64,000 nt of DNA, taken from CALSMU01 sp965230225. GTDB lineage: Bacteria; Bacteroidota; Bacteroidia; Flavobacteriales_D; Parvicellaceae. A model generated the notes under the pieces. It was not told the origin of the DNA. It saw only the letters and a program-made list of their open reading frames with translations, and did no database searches. The stretch spans positions 1-64,000 of the forward strand of contig CBDDKM010000002.1 in assembly GCA_965230225.1 (NCBI GenBank). Direction: 5' to 3'. A program made the position numbers and the translations under genes. Shown here one piece after another: positions 25,358 to 34,882 of the stretch (its first letter is position 1; each line of letters starts with the position of its first letter).

Positions 25358-26374
25358 TTACAACTTAGCAACTTCTTCCTCTGCCTCAGTTTCAACAGCT
25401 GCGTTAGATCCCCAATACTTAACAGATCCTCCGTCTAATTGTTTTTGAGACTCAATCCACTCTTTAAATTCTTCTTCGGTTTCAACGATAACTTTCATTT
25501 GCATGTTGGAGTGACCACCACCACAAATTTTGTTACACATTAATACAAAGTCGAACTCTACTAATTCTTCCGGTTCACCAATGCTTTTCTTTCTTTCATT
25601 GTGAATTTTGTTGATGTTTTGATAATGAGTTTTAATGAACTCATCTTCTCTCATCTCTTTAGTTGTTTTAGTAGGAGTAAAACTAAATGAAGTAGTCATT
25701 CCAGGTACACAGTTCATTTGAGCTCTGAAGTGAGGGAACCAGGCACTGTGAATAACATCTTTTGATCTGAAGTAGAATGTATAAGGTTGGTTTACTACTA
25801 AGTGAAGCTCTCCTTTTACTACTACATCATCGTTTGCAATAGCATCGGCTTCTTCTCCGTTTCTACCTTTCTCTACACCTTCCTGAATTCTGTATTTCTG
25901 ACGCTTAAGTCTTTCTAATTTTTCTGTTAATTCATCCACCTTAACATCAGCAATAAGATACTTCTTAGTCTTTTTATTGTCTTCGTAAGTTTCGATGGTT
26001 ACAGACTGTAAAGTAGAATCTAAATTATGAATCTCTTTATCTAACTTTTCGTAGCTAGCTGTAATGTTATCAGAAGTAATAACACCTAGAGGATTTTTTC
26101 CTGTAATCAATTTAAAATCAGCTTTTCCAAGCTCATTGTTTCCTCCTGCGTAACGTCCAGTCCAGCTAAATTGCTCAGCATATAATTCAATCACCTGACG
26201 ATCTTCAGCATCTTCAGGATTCATGATGAAATTCCAAGTTTTCAATCCGTAAATAATGATCGCTGAAAGAGCCATCGCAGGAACAACTGTCCAGATCATT
26301 TCCAACTTATTGTTGTGTGGGAAATAAACAGCTTTTCTATTTGGGTTTTCTTCTGTAGATGAATGCAAAAACAA
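25358..26374 (-). CDS. coxB: Cytochrome c oxidase subunit II, C-terminal part (after a frameshift)
   Basis: This frame holds the second transmembrane segment and the CuA domain. It has no proper start; it only continues the frame of the 26337-26699 ORF. It reads NPNRKAVYFPHNNKLEMIWT, then the second membrane span, a Lys/Glu-rich helical insert of about 90 residues typical of Bacteroidota subunit II (TASYEKLDKEIHNLD, TEKLERLKRQK), and the CuA site CNKICGGGHSNMQM with C-x3-C-x3-H-x2-M. A +1 shift just before the TAG at 26337-26339 restores the expected sequence. The tail EEEVAKL is acidic. Confidence 0.85.
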   Translation of the reverse strand: MFLHSSTEENPNRKAVYFPHNNKLEMIWTVVPAMALSAIIIYGLKTWNFIMNPEDAEDRQVIELYAEQFSWTGRYAGGNNELGKADFKLITGKNPLGVITSDNITASYEKLDKEIHNLDSTLQSVTIETYEDNKKTKKYLIADVKVDELTEKLERLKRQKYRIQEGVEKGRNGEEADAIANDDVVVKGELHLVVNQPYTFYFRSKDVIHSAWFPHFRAQMNCVPGMTTSFSFTPTKTTKEMREDEFIKTHYQNINKIHNERKKSIGEPEELVEFDFVLMCNKICGGGHSNMQMKVIVETEEEFKEWIESQKQLDGGSVKYWGSNAAVETEAEEEVAKL

Positions 26375-26699
26375 ATAAAACAGTATTACACAAAAAGAAT
26401 ACTGGAAGGATGATCCACCAGTTAAAAACCAATAGAGTATCTGTCTTTTCTCCGTGCTCAGAAGCAGCAGGTCCTAATCCTCCATTTCCGTATTCGAACA
26501 TTAGCCAAATGATGAAACCAAAGTAAGCTAACATAAAAACAATAAAGCTTGCTGCAACTACGGTGTTCTCACCTGGTGATACAATTTCTTCACTTTTTAC
26601 GCCTCTAACTTTATAAGCTAATTCATAAACTCGCACAAGTTGAATTATGGCTAAAACACCTAAAACAACTATTACAAAAATTAAAAACTTACTTTCCAT
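26337..26699 (-). CDS. coxB: Cytochrome c oxidase subunit II, N-terminal part (stops at a frameshift)
   Basis: A 120-residue ORF with the N-terminus and first membrane spans of a Bacteroidota subunit II (MESKFLIFVIVVLGVLAI, LVRVYELAYKV, AASEHG, then NTVLFVFAFIYRRKPK and TAG). Homologous proteins continue directly into a YFPHNNKLE(M/L)IWT segment, found in the next frame of the overlapping ORF. The codons at the break are CCC AAA TAG; sliding one base forward at CCC gives P-N-R-K-A-V and stays open. So coxB is one gene read as two. The leader has a TATATTTG -7 box. Whether this is a mutation, a sequence error or recoding is discussed in the findings. Confidence 0.85.
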   Translation of the reverse strand: MESKFLIFVIVVLGVLAIIQLVRVYELAYKVRGVKSEEIVSPGENTVVAASFIVFMLAYFGFIIWLMFEYGNGGLGPAASEHGEKTDTLLVFNWWIILPVFFLCNTVLFVFAFIYRRKPK

Positions 26700-26770
26700 C
26701 TTTTGTCTTTTCTAATTACTATTTTAAATGACCTGCGTCATAATGTTCTATGACCATCCGCATTTCGCCC

Positions 26771-26778
26771 CAAATATA
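26771..26778 (-). promoter_or_regulatory. -7 box for coxBA
   Basis: Minus strand TATATTTG, full match, about 72 bases upstream of the coxB ATG. It supports separate transcription of coxBA after the actF terminator. Confidence 0.4.
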
Positions 26779-26892
26779 GCAGAATCTTTCCAATCAGGAA
26801 CGAATTTTAGCTATTTTTTTAGGTAAAATTACAGCTTGCAATCGCTTGCATTCCAGAGAGTTACAAAGCAATTCAATTATTTTGAATGATTC

Positions 26893-26940
26893 TACAAAAA
26901 AAAAGCTCCAATTGAAGTTAAAATACCTCAATTGGAGCTT
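26893..26940 (-). terminator. Intrinsic terminator between actF and coxB
   Basis: AAGCTCCAATTGA and TCAATTGGAGCTT form a perfect 13-bp stem; on the minus strand the T run (nine T) follows directly. Confidence 0.9.
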
Positions 26941-26968
26941 AATATTTTTAATTTATCAGTACGGAAAT

Positions 26969-28606
26969 TTATCCGTGGTGATGTTTACTTTCTTCTAAGT
27001 ATGGGTGATTCTTCTGAACCAAAGAAGCCGAAGCAAGTCCTTTGAACATAAGAAGCATAAATCCTCCCAAGAATAACATGAACATTCCGATCTCTAAGAT
27101 TCCGAAGTTCCACTCTTCGAAAAGAGTTCCTGGCATAACCATACAGAATACATCGAACCAGTGAGCAACGAAAATGATCAATCCAATTACGATTAGGTAA
27201 GGCCAAGATTTCTTAGTGTCAGCAGACATGAAGAAGATCATTGGTAATACGAAGTTCAATACGAACATTCCGAAGAATACGAACTTGTAGCTTTCAATTC
27301 TTGTTACATAGTAGATTACCTCTTCCGGGATATTTGCGTACCAGATTAACATGAATTGTGAGAACCATAAGTAGCTCCATAGGAAGCTCAATGCAAACAT
27401 CCATTTTCCAACATCGTGGATATGAGATGAATTTACAAACTCAAGGTATCCCTGGCTCTTTAAGTAAAGTGTAACCATCATGATCATCACCATAGCACTT
27501 AACCAAATTCCAGAGAATACATACCATCCGAATAATGTACTAAACCAGTGTACATCGATAGACATGATGATGTCCCAAGACATAGTAGAAGAGAATACTG
27601 CGAAGAATACCAAGAACAATGCTGATCTTCTATACATTAAGTAGTGAAGTACTGTTCCTCCTTCTACGTCTTCTCTTTGTGAAGTCTTTCTGAACCATCT
27701 CATGAAGTATAAGAATACAGCGAAGTAAGCAATAATTCTAATCCAGAAGAATGGCTTGTTCAAGTATCCTCCTTTGAAATATACTAAATCATCGTGCGCT
27801 ACTACATCAGCATCCATCCATGGGTAAATGTGGTTCATTCCAAATGTAGCTGCTAAGAATACGATTAGAAGTGCTACCATACCAAGTGGTAAAGCAGACG
27901 ATACTCCTTCCATAACTCTTAACAATACAACTCCCCATCCAGACTCTGTAGCATAGTGAAGTGCTAAGTAGAACAATGCTCCTAAAGCAATTCCCATAAA
28001 GAAGAATCCGTTTACCAATAGGTTAGACCAAAATCTTCTGAAAGTAGAATCTGACATTGATAATGATCCACATTCGAATTTAGCAGCAATTACTTCTGCC
28101 GGTGCTGTAGCATCTCCATGTCCATGACCGTGATCTCCGTGTCCTCCTTCTGCGTGTCCACCTTCGTGCTCTTCGTGAGTATCTTCAGCCCCAGCTTTTT
28201 GGTGGATATCTACTTTCCAAACAAATGTTGGAACTTCATGGTGCTCTTCGTGCTCTCCATGCTCATCGTGTCCTTCTCCGTGATCTTCCTCTCCACCTTC
28301 GTGCTCAGCGTGATCGTGATCTCCTTCTGCATGTCCGTGTCCATGATCTTCATGACCTTCCATTAGGTCGTGAACTTCTGCAGTGAATCCCAATGCTTCA
28401 ATTTCTGCAATCATTTCCTCTTTCAAAGCATTTTGTTGCTCTTCTGATGCTCCTCGCCAGTACTCAACCACTAATGTGTGATCATCAATTACCGTTGGGA
28501 ATGCATAATCTTTCTGAGTAAAGAAACCAGCAATAAGCAATACTAGTCCTACTCCCATTAAGCCGAAAATGACCTTTTTTAATTTACCAGAGATTTGAAA
28601 TTCCAT
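26969..28606 (-). CDS. actF: Alternative complex III subunit ActF
   Basis: A 545-residue integral membrane protein of the NrfD/PsrC-like fold, one of the quinol-side membrane subunits of ACIII. One segment near residues 13-30 is followed by a long hydrophilic loop, then about ten spans from residue 195 on. Loop residues 84-164 are extremely rich in His, Glu, Asp and Gly (about 21 His; GHEDHGHGHAEG is a sample), which ordinary ActF loops are not known to be. The last residues are ESKHHHG. It is the last gene of the act operon and is followed by a strong terminator. Confidence 0.88.
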   Translation of the reverse strand: MEFQISGKLKKVIFGLMGVGLVLLIAGFFTQKDYAFPTVIDDHTLVVEYWRGASEEQQNALKEEMIAEIEALGFTAEVHDLMEGHEDHGHGHAEGDHDHAEHEGGEEDHGEGHDEHGEHEEHHEVPTFVWKVDIHQKAGAEDTHEEHEGGHAEGGHGDHGHGHGDATAPAEVIAAKFECGSLSMSDSTFRRFWSNLLVNGFFFMGIALGALFYLALHYATESGWGVVLLRVMEGVSSALPLGMVALLIVFLAATFGMNHIYPWMDADVVAHDDLVYFKGGYLNKPFFWIRIIAYFAVFLYFMRWFRKTSQREDVEGGTVLHYLMYRRSALFLVFFAVFSSTMSWDIIMSIDVHWFSTLFGWYVFSGIWLSAMVMIMMVTLYLKSQGYLEFVNSSHIHDVGKWMFALSFLWSYLWFSQFMLIWYANIPEEVIYYVTRIESYKFVFFGMFVLNFVLPMIFFMSADTKKSWPYLIVIGLIIFVAHWFDVFCMVMPGTLFEEWNFGILEIGMFMLFLGGFMLLMFKGLASASLVQKNHPYLEESKHHHG

Positions 28607-28661
28607 CTTCCTATTTATTTCGTTGAATTACTAAACTTTAATTCAGTAATAATTTTACTTC

Positions 28662-29366
28662 TTAATTTTGTATTACAAGACTATCTGTTACCAATGTATC
28701 AGCAACTACTGTATCTGCAACTGGTTCAACAGTATTCAATACAAACTCTCCATGTTGTAGTGTATTTACATACATTACAATTTTCCATCTGTCTTCTTTA
28801 CTAATTTGGCTAGCATGAGATCCCATTGCACCACCTGTACCGTGTGTAATAGTGTGGTAAACGCTTCCCATTGTTCTGTCTTTATAGGCAGCATTGTATG
28901 GTGATGGCGGGTTAAATCCTCCAACAGTTACAACACCTCCGTCTCCTTGTCCTTTATCTCCGTGACAGTGCTTACAGAAAATATTGTATAATCTCTTACC
29001 TTCTTTGATGTTTCCATCAATGTCTTCTGTGAAGTACTCAGGTAATGGATTATTAGCTGCTTCTTCCTTTTGCTCTAAAGCGTAAGGGTAAGGCATGTTC
29101 AATGCAGCTTCTTCCTTTGTAGCTTTAAATGGAATAGTTCCATCTGCTGGAATTCTAGCTGAAATGGTATTCTTTCTTGCTATAACGTCTTCTCCTCTTT
29201 CGTCATCTCCTACTAATCCGTAATCAACGTATGCTTCAATTGCCTGAGATCTATACATATCCGGCACATACTCATAACCAGGGCTATCAGGACTCTTTGT
29301 ACAAGAGGACATTACCAATGCACCCCCAATTACAGCTGCTGAAATATATTTTAAGTTAAGCTTCAT
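28662..29366 (-). CDS. actE: Alternative complex III cytochrome c subunit ActE
   Basis: A 234-residue lipoprotein, lipobox VMSSC with Cys 22. The heme site is FCKHCHGDKGQG (about residue 122 onward) and the axial Met is probably in GAMGSHASQ. ActE is the monoheme cytochrome through which ACIII passes electrons to its acceptor. The tail is acidic and Val/Thr-rich. It sits between actD and actF, 20 bases after actD, in the usual order. Confidence 0.92.
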   Translation of the reverse strand: MKLNLKYISAAVIGGALVMSSCTKSPDSPGYEYVPDMYRSQAIEAYVDYGLVGDDERGEDVIARKNTISARIPADGTIPFKATKEEAALNMPYPYALEQKEEAANNPLPEYFTEDIDGNIKEGKRLYNIFCKHCHGDKGQGDGGVVTVGGFNPPSPYNAAYKDRTMGSVYHTITHGTGGAMGSHASQISKEDRWKIVMYVNTLQHGEFVLNTVEPVADTVVADTLVTDSLVIQN

Positions 29367-29386
29367 GCTAACAGTTTGTTACGTTA

Positions 29387-29923
29387 TTATCTAATTATTT
29401 TCTCATCAATCTCAACGATTCCAGTATCTTTTACCATCTGGGTTAGATCGTCGATTGAAAACTGACTATTCTCTTCCAATTTAATCTCTACTACAAAACG
29501 GTCGTCGGTAGTTCTTGGATCCGGATTCCTTGGTGGCATACCAGGAAGTGTTTTGTTTCTTAAGAAGTATGTAAGTGCCATTCCGTGAGCAGCACATAAT
29601 ACTGTAAACTCAAACAAAATTGGAACGAAACCTGGAAGGTTTTCCAACAGACTAAAGTTTGGTTTACCTCCAATGTTTAACGGCCAGTCATCAATCATAA
29701 AATACTTTGATGCTAACAATGCTAAACAGCATCCTGTTAATCCATATAGGAAAGCAGTAATTCCTAAACGAGTATGCTTAACTCCAATAATTGGATCAAT
29801 TCCGTGAATTGGAAATGGAGAATATACGTCAGCAATGTGAACACCTTTGTCAACCAATGCTCTTGCAGCATCTTTGGTTACATCGTCATCGTCATACATT
29901 GCATATATTACTCTTTCTGCCAT
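29387..29923 (-). CDS. actD: Alternative complex III subunit ActD (DUF3341)
   Basis: A 178-residue protein matching the ActD pattern: a soluble N-terminus (YAMYDDDDVTKDAARALVDKG), the conserved VYSPFPIHGID, two transmembrane segments (FLYGLTGCCLALLASKYF and VLCAAHGMALTYFL), then a PDPRTTDDRFV segment. ActD is a peripheral-membrane scaffold subunit with no cofactor. It lies between actC and actE, 28 bases after actC. Confidence 0.94.
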   Translation of the reverse strand: MAERVIYAMYDDDDVTKDAARALVDKGVHIADVYSPFPIHGIDPIIGVKHTRLGITAFLYGLTGCCLALLASKYFMIDDWPLNIGGKPNFSLLENLPGFVPILFEFTVLCAAHGMALTYFLRNKTLPGMPPRNPDPRTTDDRFVVEIKLEENSQFSIDDLTQMVKDTGIVEIDEKIIR

Positions 29924-29951
29924 AGTATATCTTTTTAGTCAGTTCTTAATT

Positions 29952-31370
29952 TTAGTGATCGTCTCCGTGAGCGTGGTTATCATAATAACCTTCTCCATGT
30001 CCAAATCCTTGTTTGTAGTTCTCTCCAGAAGATTTCAGAATAGTTTTCAATTCTGCAATCGGCATTACCGGGAAGAATCTTGCAAACAATAAGTACAATA
30101 CGAAGAAGATTCCCATTGTTCCTACATACACACCTATATCTACCCATGTTGGGTGGAAATAGCTCCATGATGACGGAACGAAATCTCTGTGGATAGAGGT
30201 TACGATAATTACGAAACGCTCGAACCACATTCCGATATTTACAATAGCCGCAAGGATAAATGTAAATGTTAGGTTAGTTCTTAATTTCTTGAACCACATT
30301 AACTGTGGCGATACAACGTTACACGTCATCATTGCCGCATAAGACCACCAGTAAGGACCTGTTGCCCTGTTTAGGAAAGCGTATGCTTCGTACTCAACTC
30401 CAGAGTACCATGAGATGAACAACTCAGTGATATAAGCTACACCTACGATAGAACCTGTAACCATGATTACAATGTTCATGTATTCGATGTGCTTAACGTG
30501 TAAGTATGCTTCTAGTTTAAATGCTTTTCTAAGGATCAACATCAGTGTTTGTACCATAGCAAACCCTGAGAATACCGCCCCAGACACGAAGTAAGGAGGG
30601 AAAATCGTGGTATGCCAACCTGGGATAACCGATGTCGCGAAATCGAAAGATACAATAGAGTGAACTGAGAATACCAATGGTGTTGCTAATCCAGCTAATA
30701 CCAATGTTACAATCTCAAATCTGTTCCATGCTTTAGCATTTCCTGTCCATCCAAAACTTAGAATTCCATAAGCTTTCTTCATTAGAGGTTTAGAAACTCT
30801 ATCTCTAATGGTTGCGAAATCAGGAATAAGTCCGATGTACCAGAACACCATACCTACCGAGAAGTAGGTCGAGATTGCGAATACATCCCAGAATAATGGG
30901 GAGTTAACGTTTAGCCACATTGATCCAAATTGGTTTGGAAGAGGGAATACCCAGTATCCAACCCATAGACGTCCCATGTGAATCAACGGGAACATTCCTG
31001 CCATCATTACCGCAAAAATTGTCATCGCCTCAGCAGCACGGTTAATGGCCATTCTCCATTTCTGACGGAAAAGCATCAATACTGCAGAAATCAGCGTTCC
31101 TGCGTGACCGATTCCAACCCACCAAACGAAGTTGGTAATGTCCCATGCCCATTCGATGGTCTTGTTCAATCCCCAAACTCCAATACCTGTTCCTAACAAG
31201 TATACGATACAACCTACACCCCAAAGAGCGAATATTCCGCAGATCGAAATTAGAATGTACCAACCCTTAGGAGCTTTACTCTCAATCGGACGGATAATAT
31301 CATCCGTAATGTCTTTATAACATTTGTCTCCTTTAATTAAGGGAATCCTGATGTCTGACTCTTTATGCAT
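29952..31370 (-). CDS. actC: Alternative complex III membrane subunit ActC (NrfD family)
   Basis: A 472-residue protein with about ten membrane spans and the NrfD/PsrC features GIGHAGTLISAVL and TIFPPYFVSGAVFSGFAM (the quinol-binding region). ActC and ActF carry the putative proton path of ACIII. The C-terminus is His-rich (GYYDNHAHGDDH). It lies 51 bases after actB and just before actD. The start is the first ATG, with the expected IRPIESKAPKGW segment soon after. Confidence 0.95.
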   Translation of the reverse strand: MHKESDIRIPLIKGDKCYKDITDDIIRPIESKAPKGWYILISICGIFALWGVGCIVYLLGTGIGVWGLNKTIEWAWDITNFVWWVGIGHAGTLISAVLMLFRQKWRMAINRAAEAMTIFAVMMAGMFPLIHMGRLWVGYWVFPLPNQFGSMWLNVNSPLFWDVFAISTYFSVGMVFWYIGLIPDFATIRDRVSKPLMKKAYGILSFGWTGNAKAWNRFEIVTLVLAGLATPLVFSVHSIVSFDFATSVIPGWHTTIFPPYFVSGAVFSGFAMVQTLMLILRKAFKLEAYLHVKHIEYMNIVIMVTGSIVGVAYITELFISWYSGVEYEAYAFLNRATGPYWWSYAAMMTCNVVSPQLMWFKKLRTNLTFTFILAAIVNIGMWFERFVIIVTSIHRDFVPSSWSYFHPTWVDIGVYVGTMGIFFVLYLLFARFFPVMPIAELKTILKSSGENYKQGFGHGEGYYDNHAHGDDH

Positions 31371-31421
31371 CTAATTACTTTTTTGTTCTATACTTATGCC
31401 TTGCGGCAAAATTTCGTTCAA

Positions 31422-34400
31422 TTAATGTGCTTCTTCGTGCGATTCTTCAGCTACTGTTTCAACAGCATCTTCGTTTCTCACTTTCACCTGGTAGTAAACG
31501 TTTGGTTTAATACCCACTTCTTCAAGAGCGATATATGCTCTGTCTTGCTCAGACTTAGCTCTTACATTAGATCCTGAATCGTTCCAGTCTCCAAATACAA
31601 TTGCATCACTTGGACAAGCATCAGCACAAGCTGCTACTACATCTCCGTCTACAACTGGACGAGCCTCTTTCTTAGCATTAAGTTTTCCTTCCTGAATTCT
31701 CTGAACACAGAAGCTACATTTCTCCATAACCCCTCTTGATCTAACAACTACGTCTGGGTTTAATACCATACGAGCCATTTCGTCTTGAGCTAAGTTTACT
31801 TTGTTAAATTTCTTGTAATCTCTGTAATTGAACCAGTTGAATCTTCTCACTTTGTAAGGACAGTTATTTCCACAGTATCTTGTTCCGATACAACGGTTAT
31901 AAGCCATCATGTTCAATCCTTCGTTACTATGAGTAGTTGCTGCTACCGGACAAACTGTTTCACATGGAGCGTGGTTACAGTGGTGACACATCATTGGCAT
32001 AAATACCACTGATGGGCTATCTTCCGGTACCTCAAGATTAGCATAAGTCCAATCCCCATTTTCAGGGTTTCTCTTATCCTTATCCCAGGCAGCTCTCTTA
32101 TCATCATCAATAGAAGAGAAGTATCTATCCATTCTCAACCAGTGCATGTCTCTTGATCTTCTGATCTCATCTTTACCAACAACTGGTACGTTATTCTCAG
32201 AGTGACAAGCTACGATACATACACCACATCCGTTACAAGCAGTCAAATCAACAGACATTGCCCATCTATGACCTACGTATTCTACCGGATGCTCTTCCCA
32301 AAGAGAAACGTCAGTAGCATTTACATGCTCTCCATGTCCTTTAGTATGAATATGCAATTCGTGTGCAGGGTTAAATGCATCTTTATTACCAGCCATAAAG
32401 GTGTTCATATCAGTTTCTCTAAGAACTGATGATCTTCCCATAATGGTGTGGTGAGTTTGAGTACACGCCAAGAAGTATTTTTCATCTGCATCGCTTACTT
32501 CAGCTCCAGCGTAATACTTAATAGCTCCATCCTCAAAAGATGTAAATTTAAATGAGTTCTTCCCGATTGGTACTTTCTTACCATCTTCAATAATATACTC
32601 TCCAGATTGGTCAAGTTCTACTTGATAAGCAGCCTTTCCAATTTTCTCTTCGTTTTCTCCACGTCCGTATCCCAAAGAAACACCTACTGTTCCGTGAGCT
32701 TGACCTGGTAATGGGTAAACAGGAAGTTTTAATGTTGTTTCACCAACTTTTACATTGATCATGTTTACAGGAGTTTCCTGCTCAATGTACAATCCATCCC
32801 ATTTCGCTTTTTCACTTCCATCAATATTGAATAGCGTATAGCAATCTGCCGGCGAAAGTGTAGCGTAGTTATCCCAACATACTTTGGTTAATGGATCTGG
32901 AAGTTCTTGCAACCATGGGTTAGCAGTGTATTGTCCTTCTCCAATTCCAACTTTTTGGTACATCACTACTTCCCAGCTAGAATCAGAAGCGATTCCTTTT
33001 ACTGAAGAAGTTGTATCGTTATATTGAACAGGTGTGCTTGGTACAGGTGCAGATTCTGCACTTCCGTTATGCACTGACCAATTCCAGTACTCGTCAAATG
33101 TAGAGTAAGTGTTTTGCATTGGGAATCCGTATTTTTCCCAAGCTTCTCTCATGTAATCGTAGAATACCTGACTTTCTCTATCAGATCTTTCTGCTTTTCC
33201 TGCCCATACTAATAATGATTCTTGAGCCTGACGAGTATCGTAAAGCGGACGAATCAATGGTTGTTGGATAGCATATTCCCCAGCTTGTGGGTTATAGTCG
33301 TTCCAAGCCTCAAGGTAGTTGTGGTTTGGACAAGTATAAGTACATTTTGTAGCAGTTTCATCAGCGAACTCTGAAGTAGAAACTGAAAGTTTCATTCCTT
33401 CCAATGCTGCTCCAAACTCTGCTCCGTTTGGAAGAGTATAAACCGGATTAACACCAATCATAATTAGTGCATCCACTTTTCCTCCGATTACGTCATCAAC
33501 CAATTCTTTTACTTCAACATCATCAGCTTGTTTAATCTGAAGTGTTTTATCAAGATCGATTGTTTTTCCGTAGTTGTTCAATTGGTGGTTAATTGCATTT
33601 ACAATAACCTGAACTCCTTTATCGTTAGCTCCGGCAACAACCAAAGATTCACCTTTATGTTGTACCAAATGCTCTGCTGCCTTCTTAGCGTAAGCATCAA
33701 TTTGTTCAGAAACCTCAATTCCAAGGTTCTTTCCTCCAATGTGCTTAAGAATTGCTGCTGCTACTCCTCTGTGTTCAGATGGCTTAACCATACATCTTAC
33801 ATCGGCACTAGCTCCAGTAATAGACATTACCGATTCGAAGTGATAGTGTCTTGACATCCATCCTTCTTCCGGCTTTCTAGTCTTAGAATAATCTACATTG
33901 TGTTTTGTATGAAGCAACCAGTTAGCTAAGAAATCAGCATCGATACTTACGATTGATTTAGCTCTTGAGAAATCGTAAGAAGGAATTACTTTTCTTCCAA
34001 ACGACTCTTCGTTAGCTGCTCTCATTCCAGACATTGAAACTGCATCGTATTGAACATGTTTCACATCTGCAGTAGCAGTAGGTTCTTCTACAACAGCATC
34101 AAGAATAGGAGCAACATCTGCAGGTACTGCATCTGCTACAACACCGTTTAAGTCACCTTCTGCTCCCGCAGGAACAGCAACAGGTGCGGCAGCTTGCTCA
34201 GGAGCTCCCATAGGAGTAACTTCTCCTCCTAAAGCTCCAATGAAATCATTGATTGCCATTTTTGTAGAAGGGCTAATAATGGTATTGGTCATTAATCTAA
34301 CCTTTCCTCCATTAGCAGCAATAGAAGCCAACTGTGACTTAATATCACCATCAACTCCTCCTTCTCCGCTCCAGCTTACCTCAGTACCATCTCTCTTGAT

Positions 34401-34856
34401 AGCACCTTGTAATCTTTCGCTATTGTATAGGTTCAATACAGAAGCTGTCATTCTTGGAGTAACACCTCCTCCTGTTAAACCGTAACTTTTATTTCCTTTT
34501 AACCAAATTGGTCTTCCTTCTCTGGCTTTAACCAACACGCTTCCATAATCATTTCCATCATAGAAGGTACTTGCATACCAGTTAGCAACACCTGGCGTAA
34601 TGTCTTCCGGCTTATTTACATAAGGTATAGACTTAATTACAGGAGCTTCACACGAAGCTAAAGTTGCAGCGGCAACACCAAATCCTAAATACTTTAGGAA
34701 GTCTCTTCTTCCTGTTTTGAATTCACTTACAGCTTCACTACCAACAAACTCGTCAACCGTTAAGTCTTCTGCAAATTCTTTACTATTGTTTTCAATAAAC
34801 TCAGGAGTTTGATGCTTTTCTTCAAATCCTTTCCAGTATGTTTTGTTCATACTCAT
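31422..34856 (-). CDS. actB: Alternative complex III iron-sulfur subunit ActB
   Basis: A 1144-residue fusion of a molybdopterin-oxidoreductase-like domain and a four-cluster ferredoxin domain. It begins with a Tat-type lipoprotein signal (GRRDFLKYLGFGVAAATLASC). No molybdopterin is expected in ACIII; the domain is structural. Ferredoxin clusters from about residue 880: CNGCGVCIVACHSENN, CHHCNHAPCETVCP, CIGTRYCGNNCP, CSFCVQRIQ with CADACPSDAI. I start at 34856 (MSMNKTYWKGFEE), not 34895, since the latter overlaps actA and adds no expected sequence. The tail EESHEEAH is acidic. Confidence 0.94.
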   Translation of the reverse strand: MSMNKTYWKGFEEKHQTPEFIENNSKEFAEDLTVDEFVGSEAVSEFKTGRRDFLKYLGFGVAAATLASCEAPVIKSIPYVNKPEDITPGVANWYASTFYDGNDYGSVLVKAREGRPIWLKGNKSYGLTGGGVTPRMTASVLNLYNSERLQGAIKRDGTEVSWSGEGGVDGDIKSQLASIAANGGKVRLMTNTIISPSTKMAINDFIGALGGEVTPMGAPEQAAAPVAVPAGAEGDLNGVVADAVPADVAPILDAVVEEPTATADVKHVQYDAVSMSGMRAANEESFGRKVIPSYDFSRAKSIVSIDADFLANWLLHTKHNVDYSKTRKPEEGWMSRHYHFESVMSITGASADVRCMVKPSEHRGVAAAILKHIGGKNLGIEVSEQIDAYAKKAAEHLVQHKGESLVVAGANDKGVQVIVNAINHQLNNYGKTIDLDKTLQIKQADDVEVKELVDDVIGGKVDALIMIGVNPVYTLPNGAEFGAALEGMKLSVSTSEFADETATKCTYTCPNHNYLEAWNDYNPQAGEYAIQQPLIRPLYDTRQAQESLLVWAGKAERSDRESQVFYDYMREAWEKYGFPMQNTYSTFDEYWNWSVHNGSAESAPVPSTPVQYNDTTSSVKGIASDSSWEVVMYQKVGIGEGQYTANPWLQELPDPLTKVCWDNYATLSPADCYTLFNIDGSEKAKWDGLYIEQETPVNMINVKVGETTLKLPVYPLPGQAHGTVGVSLGYGRGENEEKIGKAAYQVELDQSGEYIIEDGKKVPIGKNSFKFTSFEDGAIKYYAGAEVSDADEKYFLACTQTHHTIMGRSSVLRETDMNTFMAGNKDAFNPAHELHIHTKGHGEHVNATDVSLWEEHPVEYVGHRWAMSVDLTACNGCGVCIVACHSENNVPVVGKDEIRRSRDMHWLRMDRYFSSIDDDKRAAWDKDKRNPENGDWTYANLEVPEDSPSVVFMPMMCHHCNHAPCETVCPVAATTHSNEGLNMMAYNRCIGTRYCGNNCPYKVRRFNWFNYRDYKKFNKVNLAQDEMARMVLNPDVVVRSRGVMEKCSFCVQRIQEGKLNAKKEARPVVDGDVVAACADACPSDAIVFGDWNDSGSNVRAKSEQDRAYIALEEVGIKPNVYYQVKVRNEDAVETVAEESHEEAH

Positions 34857-34882
34857 GTTTTTGATTGATTCAATTCGATTAA

